Shown: piece by piece, positions 35,932-45,413 of the stretch
Layout: each line of letters starts with the position of its first letter
Position numbering within the stretch: position 1 is the first letter of the stretch
Source of the DNA: a virus
IMG/VR virus record: IMGVR_UViG_3300037502_003770
Span: 241,643-305,642 of that record
DNA length: 64,000 nucleotides
Strand: one strand, 5' to 3'
The notes under the pieces: generated by a model
Told to the model about the DNA's origin: nothing
Database searches by the model: none
Seen by the model: only the letters and a program-made list of their open reading frames with translations
Position numbers and translations under genes: made by a program

Positions 35932-38286
35932 ATGTCAACAAAGTATCTTAAACTTAAAGAAAACTATTTTTTAATCAAACAAGAAATAGAAAAAAAAGAA
36001 ACGGTTTTAAAGAAACCAAATATTAACCATATTATTGTTATTGATTGCTCAGGTTCAATGTATTACGAACTTGAGTCAATCAGAAAGCAATTAAAAAATA
36101 AATTACCTAACTTAGTAAATATAAACGATACTGTTAGTATAATTTATTTTTCAGGTAAAAACCAATATGGTATTTTAAAAGAATCTGTAGAGATTAAATC
36201 TCCTCAACAATTAACAGATTTAAATAAAGCAATTGATAAATGGTTAGTCCCTATGGGATTAACAGGTTTTAAACAACCTTTAGAAGAAGTAAAATCTTTA
36301 ATAGAAAGAATTAAATCTTCTAAAAATGATGGTTCTTTATTTAGTATGTTGTTTTTAACTGATGGATATGATAATCAATGGTCTGAAAAAGAAATATTAA
36401 ATGTTATTTCTGATTTAGATAGAGATTTATCAAACGCTACTTTTGTAGAATATGGTAACTATTGTAATCATAATCTTTTAGTTAAAATGGCTGAAGGCTG
36501 TGGTGGTAAATTAATATATTCAGATAATTTTGATGAATATGATATTATTTTTGAGAAAGAAATTTCTTTAGAAAGTATCTACCCTAAAACATATGTTAAA
36601 TTATCACATGTTTCTAATAGCGATATTTATTTCTCTTTTGATAATGTTACTAAAAATGTATTAACATTTACACCAAATCAAAATAATGAAATCGCTATTA
36701 ATGATAATTTAGAATATATTTGTTATATTTCTAACACTAAACCTGAAAATTCTTCATTAATTGAAATAGGTGATACTAGAGATGATATAAATTATTCATT
36801 TTTATATCTTCTTTCAATGAAAATGAAGAGTAAAGAAATTTATTATCTTTTAGAAAACGAACTTAACGATTCTTATTTGTATAATATATACAAAAATTGT
36901 ATAGGTAAACAAAAGTATAATAGTTTTCAAAATGATATTTTATCATGTTTAAGTGATAAATCATTAAGATATAGAACTGGTAGAAATTTAGATTTATCAG
37001 AATCAAAAGTTTCAGTATTAGATTTAATTTCATTTTTATCTGAGTATCGAATAATTACTCATAAAGATTATTTTAAATATAATAAAATTGGTAGAGCTAA
37101 AAAATCAGCTTCTTTAGTATTAAATCAAGATGATAAAAATCAAATTTTATCCTTACTTGAAGATAACTCTAATATAAGTTCTATTGAAAGTTTATTAGAA
37201 AGTATCAAAAGTAGTAAACCAAAAGATTTGACTTTTGAATATAAAGAATCTTTATATGAAAACAACTTTCCTTTTTTGAAAGATATTGTTTATAATACTG
37301 ATAGAGCTAATTTATCGTTTAGAGTTAAATATGAAGGTCATGTAAATATTAAAGAAACGTTGCAAAATACTGATGAGTTCATTAAACTTTCAGAAAATAA
37401 TGTTCCTTTTGATTTCCCAACTTTTATATATAGAACTTTTACTATTATTAAAGATGGTATTTTAAATATTAGTAAATTACCGATATTTGTACCTTCAGAT
37501 ATAGAAAGTGCTAATAAATTGTTTGATTATTTAAATGATAATAAAATTAAATATGAATTAGAAGTATTTAATGATGATTTTTTAAATGAATCATGTGTTG
37601 TTTTAATAGATTTAAATTCTTTACCAATTATCAAACGTTCAGATATTGCTGATATTAAAGCAGTTAATACTTTCACTAATTTTGCTAAATTACAAGTATT
37701 AAAAGCTAAACAAAAGGTATATAAATACTTTGAAAATGAACACTTCCCTAAAGTAAGTAAAGGTTTTATTGAATTTTACGGTGAAGAATGTACTAATATT
37801 TTAAAGAATTTAGGTTTAACAGAAAGTAATGGTTTTGCACCTAAGACTGTTAATGATGAAGTTTCTGATGTGTATATTGCAACTGAAATTAAATTATCAG
37901 CTAAAGGGTTAAGTTCTTTCCCTAAAGTTACAGATGTTATAACTAAATTCCAATCTGGAAAGAAAATGACTATTTCTGAAAGTTTAATGTATCCTCCAAT
38001 TAAAGAATATCAAGATTTAGTTAATAGTGAATATTATTTAAATTCTCCTGATAAAGATAAGACTAATATTTTATCTAAATTCTTTAAAGAAAGAACAAAA
38101 GAAACTATTAATGAAACTAGATATGTTAACAGTTTAATTGCAAAGGATGTATTTTCTTTAGTATTATCTCAAACTTGGTTTGAAGAGTTTCAAGAAAATA
38201 TTGATAATTCAAAAATGAGTATTACTTTAGATAATAATGTTTTTGAAATATCAGCTGCAATGAAAGAAGTTGAGGTTGCTATATAA
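35932..38286 (+). CDS. Large von Willebrand factor A (VWA) domain protein
   Basis: 784 residues. Residues about 30-205 form a VWA domain with the metal-ion site DCSGSM (38-43), a Thr in GLTGFKQPLEEV and the Asp of LFLTDGYDNQW, all three parts of the usual MIDAS. The remaining 580 residues are not recognised and are mostly helical. No membrane segment or signal is seen. VWA proteins usually act in large assemblies, often beside a MoxR AAA+ ATPase; none is here. It lies between the FEN exonuclease and the helicase, suggesting a DNA-processing or host-interaction role. Confidence 0.75.
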   Translation: MSTKYLKLKENYFLIKQEIEKKETVLKKPNINHIIVIDCSGSMYYELESIRKQLKNKLPNLVNINDTVSIIYFSGKNQYGILKESVEIKSPQQLTDLNKAIDKWLVPMGLTGFKQPLEEVKSLIERIKSSKNDGSLFSMLFLTDGYDNQWSEKEILNVISDLDRDLSNATFVEYGNYCNHNLLVKMAEGCGGKLIYSDNFDEYDIIFEKEISLESIYPKTYVKLSHVSNSDIYFSFDNVTKNVLTFTPNQNNEIAINDNLEYICYISNTKPENSSLIEIGDTRDDINYSFLYLLSMKMKSKEIYYLLENELNDSYLYNIYKNCIGKQKYNSFQNDILSCLSDKSLRYRTGRNLDLSESKVSVLDLISFLSEYRIITHKDYFKYNKIGRAKKSASLVLNQDDKNQILSLLEDNSNISSIESLLESIKSSKPKDLTFEYKESLYENNFPFLKDIVYNTDRANLSFRVKYEGHVNIKETLQNTDEFIKLSENNVPFDFPTFIYRTFTIIKDGILNISKLPIFVPSDIESANKLFDYLNDNKIKYELEVFNDDFLNESCVVLIDLNSLPIIKRSDIADIKAVNTFTNFAKLQVLKAKQKVYKYFENEHFPKVSKGFIEFYGEECTNILKNLGLTESNGFAPKTVNDEVSDVYIATEIKLSAKGLSSFPKVTDVITKFQSGKKMTISESLMYPPIKEYQDLVNSEYYLNSPDKDKTNILSKFFKERTKETINETRYVNSLIAKDVFSLVLSQTWFEEFQENIDNSKMSITLDNNVFEISAAMKEVEVAI

Positions 38287-38327
38287 TTTAGCAACTTCAA
38301 ACTTTATATATTAACAATTTTCAACTT

Positions 38328-38370
38328 GTATTGGTAGTATTTACATATTTATATTACCAATACTTTTAAT
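38328..38370 (+). terminator. Putative terminator after VWA gene
   Basis: gtattggta (38328-38336) pairs with taccaatac (38355-38363), loop 18 bases, followed by TTTTAAT. A second small hairpin, gttgcta/tagcaac (38275-38295), spans the VWA stop codon. Confidence 0.55.
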
Positions 38371-38383
38371 CTATATAATAAAA

Positions 38384-39841
38384 ATGTCAAATAATATAGT
38401 ACTACCACCTTTAACAGAAGAGTTTCAAAGAAAACTTTTATACCATTTATTTTTTAATTCCACACATTTTACTAAGGATGTTATTACTGAATTAACTCCT
38501 CAACACTTCACTAAAGATTCTCATAAAGTAATTTATTCTTTGATAAAGAATTATTTTGAAACATATAATGTTTTTCCTAATATTTCTAATATTAAAGAAG
38601 AAATCAATACTAATTATGGTAATGAAATAGAAAAAGCTACATACAAAAATGAACTTTTAAACATCTTTAATTTAAAGAAAGAAAATAATGATGTTAAGTT
38701 TATTGAACAAAATCTTGTAAGATTTATTAAAATACAAATGGTTTCTAACTTTCAGGAAGAATTATCTGAAATGTTACAATCAGGTGATTTAAGTAAAATA
38801 GATATTATACAAGATATTTATAAAAAAATATCACATATTGGTGATAAAGAAGATTATGGTGTCAATGTATTTGATGCTGATAATAAAAATGTATTCTCTA
38901 CTGTACAAAGAGACCCTATTCCAACAGGATTTAAAAATTTAGATAAAGTAATTACAGGTTTAGGTAAAGGTAAATTAGGATTGATATTAGCACCTCAAGG
39001 TGTTGGTAAAACTACTATTTTAACAGCTATGGCTACCAATGCTTATGAATCTGGTAAAAAAGTTTTACATGTTATTTTTGATGAAAATGAAGAATCTGAA
39101 ATTAGAAGGTTAGCCTATGCTAAATGGAGTAAAGTTTCTATTAAAGAATTTTCTAAACAAAAAGAATTAATTGAAAAAAGAGTAGATGAATTTAAAAAGA
39201 AACATTTTAAAACTATATCTTTAGGGTATTATTGTATTAAAAGGTTTTGTAGTGATGGTATGACAGTTTCTAAATTAAAAAACTGGATTATTAAACACGA
39301 AGAAACTATGGGTATTAAATTTGAAATAATTTTTGTTGATTATTTAGATGAAATTGAACCTACTAAAAATAAAACAGGTGATATTTATAATGGACAAGTA
39401 GAAGTTGTAAAATCATTCCGTTCAATGTTAGTTGATTTAGATATTCCTGGTTGGAGTGCTATTCAAGCGAAAAAAGAATCTAATACTAAAGCTGTTTTAG
39501 ATTTAAATGATGTAGGTGGTTCAGCTTCTCGTATTAAAAAAGCACAACTTATTGTAGGTATAGCAAGAGATAATGATATGAGAAAACAAGGTACTGCAAC
39601 TTTTAATATATTAAAATCAAATATATCAGGTTCAGGTCATGTATTCCCTAATTCAACTTTTGATACTGAAACATTAAATATTGTTTTAAATAAACCTGAA
39701 GGCGGTTCTTGGGATATTAACGAAGATGAAGATGAAAGAGTAGACCAATATGTTTCTCAAGAAGAGAAAAAAGCCCTTTCTTCAAATAATATTGTTAAAG
39801 ACGATATAGAAGAACTTATTCATGAAATAGATTTTAATTAA
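38384..39841 (+). CDS. Replicative DNA helicase (DnaB/gp41 type)
   Basis: 485 residues. An N-terminal helical domain (about 1-150) is followed by the RecA-fold core with Walker A APQGVGKTT (203-211), an acidic strand VIFDENEESEIRR, Walker B-like EIIFVDYLDEIEP, and ASRIKKAQLIVGIARDN. The segment PIPTGFKNLDKVITGLGKGK is typical of DnaB-family helicases. The C-terminus is acidic. No primase gene is seen beside it. Confidence 0.85.
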   Translation: MSNNIVLPPLTEEFQRKLLYHLFFNSTHFTKDVITELTPQHFTKDSHKVIYSLIKNYFETYNVFPNISNIKEEINTNYGNEIEKATYKNELLNIFNLKKENNDVKFIEQNLVRFIKIQMVSNFQEELSEMLQSGDLSKIDIIQDIYKKISHIGDKEDYGVNVFDADNKNVFSTVQRDPIPTGFKNLDKVITGLGKGKLGLILAPQGVGKTTILTAMATNAYESGKKVLHVIFDENEESEIRRLAYAKWSKVSIKEFSKQKELIEKRVDEFKKKHFKTISLGYYCIKRFCSDGMTVSKLKNWIIKHEETMGIKFEIIFVDYLDEIEPTKNKTGDIYNGQVEVVKSFRSMLVDLDIPGWSAIQAKKESNTKAVLDLNDVGGSASRIKKAQLIVGIARDNDMRKQGTATFNILKSNISGSGHVFPNSTFDTETLNIVLNKPEGGSWDINEDEDERVDQYVSQEEKKALSSNNIVKDDIEELIHEIDFN

Positions 39842-39851
39842 AAAATAAAAT

Positions 39852-40922
39852 ATGAAAGACATAAAATTTGATTTTAACGATATAACATTATTTCCTGATA
39901 CTTTATCAGAAATAGAATCAAGAAAAGAATGTATATCATTATATAATGATGGTAATTTACCAATTATTTCATCACCAATGTATAGTATAATTCCTCATAA
40001 TATTAACTATACAGACCTCTCTAAGACGTTGGAACTATTCAAACATAATAGTATAGTTCCAACTATTCCTAGAGGCATTACAGTACCTTTATGTTCAAAA
40101 TACTTTACTTCTTTTTCATTACAAGAATTTAAAGAAAAGTTTTTATCTAAAAAAATAGATAATAACCCACATAAAGATAAACAACCATATAAAGTATTAA
40201 TTGATATGGCAAATGGTCATATGAAATCTTTATTAGATGCTGTAATTGAATTTAGAAAATTATATAATAGAGATGAAATTTTACTTATGGTTGGAAATAT
40301 TGCAAATCCAAATACATATAGAGAATTATCTCAAGCTGGAGCTGATTATATTAGAATAGGTATTGGTGGTGGATTTAATTGTTTAACATCTACTCAAACA
40401 TCAGTACATTATCCTTTAGCTTCTTTAATTATTAGTTGTTACGAACAAAAGAAATTTTTATTTAATCCAGCTAAAATTGTTGTAGATGGTGGTATTAGAA
40501 ATTATTCTGATATAATAAAATCCCTTAATTTAGGTGCGGATTATGTTATGTTAGGTAGTCTAATATCAAAATCATATGATTTACCTAAAGAAAATTATAT
40601 TAAAATATTTAATAAATATTATAAGATTAATTCTTATTTAAGTAATTATATTTATTCTAAAACAAAAATTCCTTTATATAGAAAAACAGAAGGAATGTCA
40701 AGTAAATCAGTACAAAAACTATGGGGTAAAAAATTAACAACTTCAGAAGGAAATGTTACTTATCAAAAAGTAACTCATACAGTAAATAGTTTTGTTAATA
40801 ATTTAAATGATTATTTAAAATCAGCTATGAGTTATAGTAATTGTAAAACCCTAGAAGAATTTATAGGTAATCAAAACTTTATTTTTATTACAGAAAACTC
40901 TTTTAAACGAATAAATAAATAA
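39852..40922 (+). CDS. GMP reductase/IMP dehydrogenase-like enzyme
   Basis: 356 residues forming a TIM barrel of the IMPDH/GMPR family. DITLFPDTLSEIESR gives the N-terminal flap. The catalytic loop reads IGIGGGFNCLTS with Cys177, and VVDGGIRNYSDIIKSLNLGA and MLGSLISKS form the phosphate site. EGMSSKSVQKLWGKK is a mobile-flap-like segment. It would convert purine mononucleotides (IMP/XMP/GMP), altering the guanine pool. It is shorter than bacterial IMPDH and has no CBS pair, as in phage and GMPR forms. It lies between the helicase and a DUF4031 gene. Confidence 0.8.
   Translation: MKDIKFDFNDITLFPDTLSEIESRKECISLYNDGNLPIISSPMYSIIPHNINYTDLSKTLELFKHNSIVPTIPRGITVPLCSKYFTSFSLQEFKEKFLSKKIDNNPHKDKQPYKVLIDMANGHMKSLLDAVIEFRKLYNRDEILLMVGNIANPNTYRELSQAGADYIRIGIGGGFNCLTSTQTSVHYPLASLIISCYEQKKFLFNPAKIVVDGGIRNYSDIIKSLNLGADYVMLGSLISKSYDLPKENYIKIFNKYYKINSYLSNYIYSKTKIPLYRKTEGMSSKSVQKLWGKKLTTSEGNVTYQKVTHTVNSFVNNLNDYLKSAMSYSNCKTLEEFIGNQNFIFITENSFKRINK
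40028..40063. other. 11-base-pair hairpin inside the GMPR-like gene
   Basis: gttggaactat (40028-40038) pairs perfectly with atagttccaac (40053-40063) around a 14-base loop in coding sequence. Possible RNA structure, unexplained by the protein. Confidence 0.5.
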
Positions 40923-40923
40923 T

Positions 40924-41172
40924 ATGTTATATACTGATGGAATACATTTAATTACTGATGAAGTATCTATGAATGAATTACATGAATTCGCTGAAAGTAT
41001 TGGTGTTAAAAGATGTTGGTTTCACAACCCTCGTGGAAAAAATAAACCACACTATGATTTAACAAAACCTGAATTAATTGAAAAAGCTATTGAAAATGGA
41101 GTAAAATTAGTTTCTTCTAAAGAAATAGTTTTAATATTAAAAGATAGACTATCTAAAAAAAACTTTAAATAA
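40924..41172 (+). CDS. DUF4031-like small protein
   Basis: 82 residues. The pattern MLYTDGIHLITDEVSMNELH, with FAESIGVKR and later HYDLTKPELIEKAIENGVKL, matches the layout of the DUF4031 family found in phages and bacteria, whose function is not known to me. It starts one base after the GMPR-like gene and runs into the methyltransferase gene. Confidence 0.65.
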   Translation: MLYTDGIHLITDEVSMNELHEFAESIGVKRCWFHNPRGKNKPHYDLTKPELIEKAIENGVKLVSSKEIVLILKDRLSKKNFK

Positions 41173-41176
41173 AAAT

Positions 41177-42142
41177 ATGTTAGAAATAAATAAAACACAC
41201 TTAGATGATTGTTTAAATGTGTTAAAAACAACTGATGAAAATTCAATTGATTCATTAGTAACAGACCCACCATACGGTATATCATATCAAAATAATGAAT
41301 GGGACAAATTATTACCTAATAAAGAAATTTGGTCTGAAACTTTAAGGATTTTAAAGCCAGGTGCTTTTGGTGCTGTATTTTCATCTGTTAGATTAATGCA
41401 CAGATTAATGGTTGATATTGAAGATAGTGGTTTTATAATAAAAGATGTATTATTTTGGGCATACCTGAATGGTATGCCCAAAAATAGAGATATATCATTG
41501 GATATAGATAAAGAATTAAATATTGAAAGTAACATTATAGGTGAATATAAATACAAACAGGGGTATGTTAAAGGTGGTTCTGATACATATAAAGCTGATA
41601 GTAAATTAAAAAAAGAAGCTAATTCTGAATTAGGAAAGAAATATAAAGGTTCAGGGTTAGGATTAAAACCAGCATACGAACCTATAATATTGATACAAAA
41701 ACCTATTGAGTGTGAGAACGTAGCACAAAATATTATAAAATATAGTACAGGTGTTTTAAATTTAGAAGAATGTAGAATACCTTATTTAAAAAATGAAAAA
41801 AAAGTAGGGCATAATCCTCACGATTTAGGTAGAGTTCCTTCTAATATTATTAGAATAGATGAGTTTGAAGATGATTTAGATAAATTCTTTTTAATACCTA
41901 AAGTTCGTCAAAAAGCTGATAAGTTTAATAATCACCCAACAATAAAACCTATTGAATTAATAGGACATTTAGTTAATCTAACAAGTTTTAAAAACCAAAC
42001 AGTATTAGACCCATTTGCAGGTTCAGGCACAACAGGCGTAGCCTGTATAAATACAAATAGAAATTATATTATGATAGAAAAAGAAAAAGAATATTATGAT
42101 ATAATAAATAAAAGAATTGAACAAACTTTAACAAATAAATAA
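41177..42142 (+). CDS. DNA methyltransferase, DPPY type
   Basis: 321 residues. Motif IV DPPYGISY (30-37) lies near the N-terminus and the SAM-binding motif I LDPFAGSGTTG near the C-terminus. This is the beta-class permuted order of N6-adenine or N4-cytosine DNA methyltransferases. It is closely related to the protein at 45414 at both ends (MLEINKT, and NTNRNYIMIE near the end). It probably modifies phage DNA against host restriction. A perfect 13-base hairpin lies in its coding sequence at 41453-41483. Confidence 0.85.
   Translation: MLEINKTHLDDCLNVLKTTDENSIDSLVTDPPYGISYQNNEWDKLLPNKEIWSETLRILKPGAFGAVFSSVRLMHRLMVDIEDSGFIIKDVLFWAYLNGMPKNRDISLDIDKELNIESNIIGEYKYKQGYVKGGSDTYKADSKLKKEANSELGKKYKGSGLGLKPAYEPIILIQKPIECENVAQNIIKYSTGVLNLEECRIPYLKNEKKVGHNPHDLGRVPSNIIRIDEFEDDLDKFFLIPKVRQKADKFNNHPTIKPIELIGHLVNLTSFKNQTVLDPFAGSGTTGVACINTNRNYIMIEKEKEYYDIINKRIEQTLTNK
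41453..41483. other. Perfect 13-base-pair hairpin inside methyltransferase gene
   Basis: ttttgggcatacc and ggtatgcccaaaa pair exactly around a 5-base loop (tgaat), with T and A runs that make it terminator-like in both directions. It encodes WAYLNGMPKN, a region that may be constrained at protein level too. Confidence 0.6.
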
Positions 42143-42147
42143 TTTTT

Positions 42148-42705
42148 ATGAATAAAAATCAATTTTTTCTAGCTGCTTTATTAGAATACCTTAAATTAGG
42201 TTATATTTATATTAATGATGAAATTTATATTGGTGATATTAAAGAAGCTAGAAAATCTCATAAACTTTCTTATAATCTTTTTAAAGAAAATTCTATTATA
42301 GAATTAGGTGATTTTATAGAACAATTTTATAAAAAACCTATACATAGATTTGAATTTTTAAGTAAAAATTCTATTATAGATAAAGATACAAATATTCATT
42401 ATTATTTTACATTTTCATACGATATGAAAAATAATATCAATACTACAACTCTTAAAGAATTAGCTAAAGAAAAGATTTTAGATGATGTTGAAAATGACTT
42501 AGATTATGAATATCATAAGTATTTTGATTTTGATTGGTATGTTAAAGACCAACTTAAATATTTCGATTATAATGAATTAGATTATAAAGAAATAGAAGTT
42601 AAATGGTTTAATATTCTTGGTACAGATGTTTTTATTAGTGAAAATAAAGATGCTTTTCAAGAAGAAAAATTTATTGTTAGTAAAAATCAACTTAAACTAT
42701 TTTAA
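42148..42705 (+). CDS. Hypothetical protein, 185 aa
   Basis: Acidic, helical and Tyr-rich protein (DDVENDLDYEYHKYFDFDWY). It follows the methyltransferase by 5 bases with no known domain. It may be an accessory to that gene, but nothing shows this. Confidence 0.55.
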   Translation: MNKNQFFLAALLEYLKLGYIYINDEIYIGDIKEARKSHKLSYNLFKENSIIELGDFIEQFYKKPIHRFEFLSKNSIIDKDTNIHYYFTFSYDMKNNINTTTLKELAKEKILDDVENDLDYEYHKYFDFDWYVKDQLKYFDYNELDYKEIEVKWFNILGTDVFISENKDAFQEEKFIVSKNQLKLF

Positions 42706-42758
42706 CAAACAATAAATTTAATAATATTATTAGTAATTTTAAACTAACTAAAATTCTA

Positions 42759-43331
42759 ATGAAAAAACAAACGTTTTTTATAAAACCTACTAAAGAAACA
42801 ATCCTTTCAGAATTAGATAAGTTCAAACAAGTCTTATCTAATTCTGTTGATAAAAATATTTTTAAAATAAATGAAGATTATAGTAAATATGATTTTTCTT
42901 CTTTAAAGAAGAATATTACTAAAAAAGTAGATAATTTATTAAAGGATTTTAATAAAATTCATATATGTACTAAATTTAATCATGACCAATCTATGTTTAT
43001 TCATCATAATTGGAAGTTTTTTTCTAATAAGAAAGAATTACTTTCTTTTATAAAAAATAATATTATATTAGACTCTAATAATAATGAAATATCTTTTAAG
43101 GAATTTTGTAAAAGAAATAACTTAAATTCTAAATTAGAATATACTATTGAGGAAGAAAACAATGCTTATAAAATATTTTATAACAATTATGATTTTAATA
43201 TTATGAATAATACTTATAATAATATAAGTAAAGATATTACAATTGAAGAATTTTATAATGAAGAATTTAAAACAAAGTTTCCACATATATCTTTTGATTT
43301 CTATTTAGAAGGATTAAGATTTTTAAATTAA
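42759..43331 (+). CDS. Hypothetical protein, 190 aa
   Basis: Lys/Asn-rich, largely helical protein, preceded by an A/T-rich leader with aattttaaact similar to other replication-module leaders. Two similar hydrophilic halves are not evident. No family recognised. Followed 7 bases later by an HD hydrolase gene. Confidence 0.5.
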   Translation: MKKQTFFIKPTKETILSELDKFKQVLSNSVDKNIFKINEDYSKYDFSSLKKNITKKVDNLLKDFNKIHICTKFNHDQSMFIHHNWKFFSNKKELLSFIKNNIILDSNNNEISFKEFCKRNNLNSKLEYTIEEENNAYKIFYNNYDFNIMNNTYNNISKDITIEEFYNEEFKTKFPHISFDFYLEGLRFLN

Positions 43332-43338
43332 TTGTATA

Positions 43339-43920
43339 ATGAATACAAGTCCTTATAATTTAGGTGATATTACAGCACCAACAAAAAAATATCATATGTT
43401 GACTTTTACTGGCAAACATATTAATCCTTTTGAAATTGAACCTGACGATATTGATATTATTGATATAGGTCAAGCTTTATCAAAGATTTGTCGTTTTGGT
43501 GGTCATATAAAACATTTTTATAGTGTTGCTCAACATAGTATTTATGTTTCACTTTTTTGTAATCCTGAACATGCTTTATATGGTTTACTACATGATGCAA
43601 CAGAAGCATATTGTGGTGATGTAATTAGACCAATAAAATATAGAGATGAATTTAAATTTTATAGAGAAGCTGAAGATATTTTATTCAAAAAAGTATTACT
43701 TAAATTTGGTTTAGACCCAAATAAAGAAATTCCTGATGTTTGGAACATTGATAATAGTATTCTAATTAATGAAAAGAAAGCTCTTAGCAATACACCTGAT
43801 TTTGAATGGGATGCTGCTTATAATTTTGAGCCTGTTAATGGTTTAAAAATAACAGAATTTCACTCACCAGAAATAGCATTTACTAATTTTATGTCAAGAT
43901 TTAATGATTTAACAAAATAA
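43339..43920 (+). CDS. HD-domain phosphohydrolase (YfbR-like nucleotidase)
   Basis: 193 residues. The metal-binding HD set is H66 (VAQHSIYV), H85-D86 (GLLHDATEAY) and an Asp in YCGDVIRPIK (94). The segment SKICRFGGH with a following basic region resembles YfbR-type 5'-deoxynucleotidases, which dephosphorylate dNMPs. It fits the nucleotide-metabolism neighbourhood (dNMP kinase, ThyX, RNR). Confidence 0.75.
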   Translation: MNTSPYNLGDITAPTKKYHMLTFTGKHINPFEIEPDDIDIIDIGQALSKICRFGGHIKHFYSVAQHSIYVSLFCNPEHALYGLLHDATEAYCGDVIRPIKYRDEFKFYREAEDILFKKVLLKFGLDPNKEIPDVWNIDNSILINEKKALSNTPDFEWDAAYNFEPVNGLKITEFHSPEIAFTNFMSRFNDLTK

Positions 43921-43925
43921 TTATT

Positions 43926-44150
43926 ATGTATCTTATTGTAAAATATAAAGATAGCGCAATACCAATACCAGATACATTAAATTTAAAAAATTATAGAATG
44001 ACACTACATTATAGTGATGGTAAAAGTGAAAACTTTTTTCCTGATATGAAAAATAATATTTGGGAAAGTGAAATAACTGATAAAATTTATAAATCTGGTG
44101 AGGGTGTTAATAATGTTGAACAAATATTATTAATTAAAATGAATAAATGA
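43926..44150 (+). CDS. Hypothetical protein, 74 aa
   Basis: Small beta-type protein (MYLIVKYKDSAIPIPDTLNL). Its end overlaps the next start by 4 bases (ATGA type), so the two are likely coupled. Unknown function. Confidence 0.5.
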   Translation: MYLIVKYKDSAIPIPDTLNLKNYRMTLHYSDGKSENFFPDMKNNIWESEITDKIYKSGEGVNNVEQILLIKMNK

Positions 44151-44563
44151 AAAAATTAGAGATTGAAATTTTTATTGATGATAAAGATGAATTTACATGC
44201 TTTCAATATTTAAAACAAATTTCTTTATTTGAAGATAAATTATCTATTAGAAAAACAGATATTCCTAATATATATCAATCATTTATTAATGGTGAACATA
44301 TTTTAGTAATAGAAGTTGATAAACATTTAGATTGTTTTGAATTTGAAATTCATCATCGTGATTATTATCCTCATACAGACCAATATGAAATATCAGCTTA
44401 TAATCTTATAACAAATGAAAGTGTTACTATTATTGATAGCTCTGATTTAGAAGATATTTTAAATATTGATATGAATGATTTAACAATAATAAATGTTTTC
44501 GATACTTTAGAAGGATTAGAAATAAAAGATAAAAAATTTTTACTATTAAAATATGAAAGATAA
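44147..44563 (+). CDS. Hypothetical protein, 138 aa
   Basis: Acidic protein with many Asp/Ile pairs and several His (FEIHHRDYYPHTDQY), overlapping both neighbours. No known fold. It lies directly before the nucleotide kinase gene. Confidence 0.5.
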   Translation: MKKLEIEIFIDDKDEFTCFQYLKQISLFEDKLSIRKTDIPNIYQSFINGEHILVIEVDKHLDCFEFEIHHRDYYPHTDQYEISAYNLITNESVTIIDSSDLEDILNIDMNDLTIINVFDTLEGLEIKDKKFLLLKYER

Positions 44564-45161
44564 TAAAATTAAATTTATTGGAATAAGTGGAAAAATTGGT
44601 TCAGGTAAAGATACCTCCGCTTTAGAATTAAGAACTATTATTAATAATCATTTTAAAAATGAGGTGATTAAACCTGAAATATATATTAGATATTTTGCAG
44701 ATACTTTAAAAGAAATAACTTCTATTTTATCAGGTGTAGAAATAAACAAACTTTATACTCAAGAAGGTAAAAATATTTACGTAGATTCATTTGAAATGAC
44801 AACAGGTGAGATGTTACAAAAATTAGGTACTGATGTAATGAGAAATCATTTTGATACTGATGTTTGGATAAAAGCATTATTAAATAATTATTATACATAT
44901 CCAAAAAATACAATATTTATTTTACCTGATGTAAGGTTTGAAAATGAATATAATCTAGTAAATGAAAATGGTATTATGATTAGAATTAATGGAGACCCTG
45001 CATTAGTTAGAGCAAATTCTAATAGAGATTTAAATCACATATCTGAAACAGCATTGGATAACGCTGATTTTGAATATGTTATTAATAATAATGGTACTCT
45101 TACTGAATTAAGAGAAAAACTTGAACAAATTTTTTCTGAAATAAAAAGCGATTTAATATAA
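44553..45161 (+). CDS. Deoxynucleoside monophosphate kinase-like protein
   Basis: 202 residues. The P-loop GKIGSGKDTSA lies at the N-terminus. The segments MTTGEMLQKLGTDVMRNHFD, FILPDVRFENEYN and IMIRINGDP match T4 gene 1-type dNMP kinases, which phosphorylate dTMP, dGMP and 5-hydroxymethyl-dCMP. It sits near ThyX and RNR, in keeping with dNTP supply. It overlaps the preceding gene by 11 bases. Confidence 0.8.
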   Translation: MKDNKIKFIGISGKIGSGKDTSALELRTIINNHFKNEVIKPEIYIRYFADTLKEITSILSGVEINKLYTQEGKNIYVDSFEMTTGEMLQKLGTDVMRNHFDTDVWIKALLNNYYTYPKNTIFILPDVRFENEYNLVNENGIMIRINGDPALVRANSNRDLNHISETALDNADFEYVINNNGTLTELREKLEQIFSEIKSDLI

Positions 45162-45206
45162 GTTATATAACTTTTAATAAATCAAAAACTTTATAACTAA
45201 TACAAT

Positions 45207-45386
45207 ATGAAAACAGTAAATATTTTAATTCAAGCAAAAGAAAAATTTGAATCTATCGAAAAAATTAATGAATATCTTAATAATAATATAGATGAGGTTA
45301 ATAAGTTTAATGAAACTAAAAAACAAATTAATCTTTTAACCAAAAAATATAAACGTAAATTAAAAGAATTAACTGATAAAATTTAA
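45207..45386 (+). CDS. Small coiled-coil hypothetical protein, 59 aa
   Basis: ATG at 45207 follows a 45-base leader. The protein is all charged helix (AKEKFESIEKINEYLNNNID, then KKYKRKLKELTDKI). No known family. The open frame and composition match its neighbours. Confidence 0.55.
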   Translation: MKTVNILIQAKEKFESIEKINEYLNNNIDEVNKFNETKKQINLLTKKYKRKLKELTDKI

Positions 45387-45413
45387 TCTTTTATAAAGAA
45401 ATATTTAATATTT

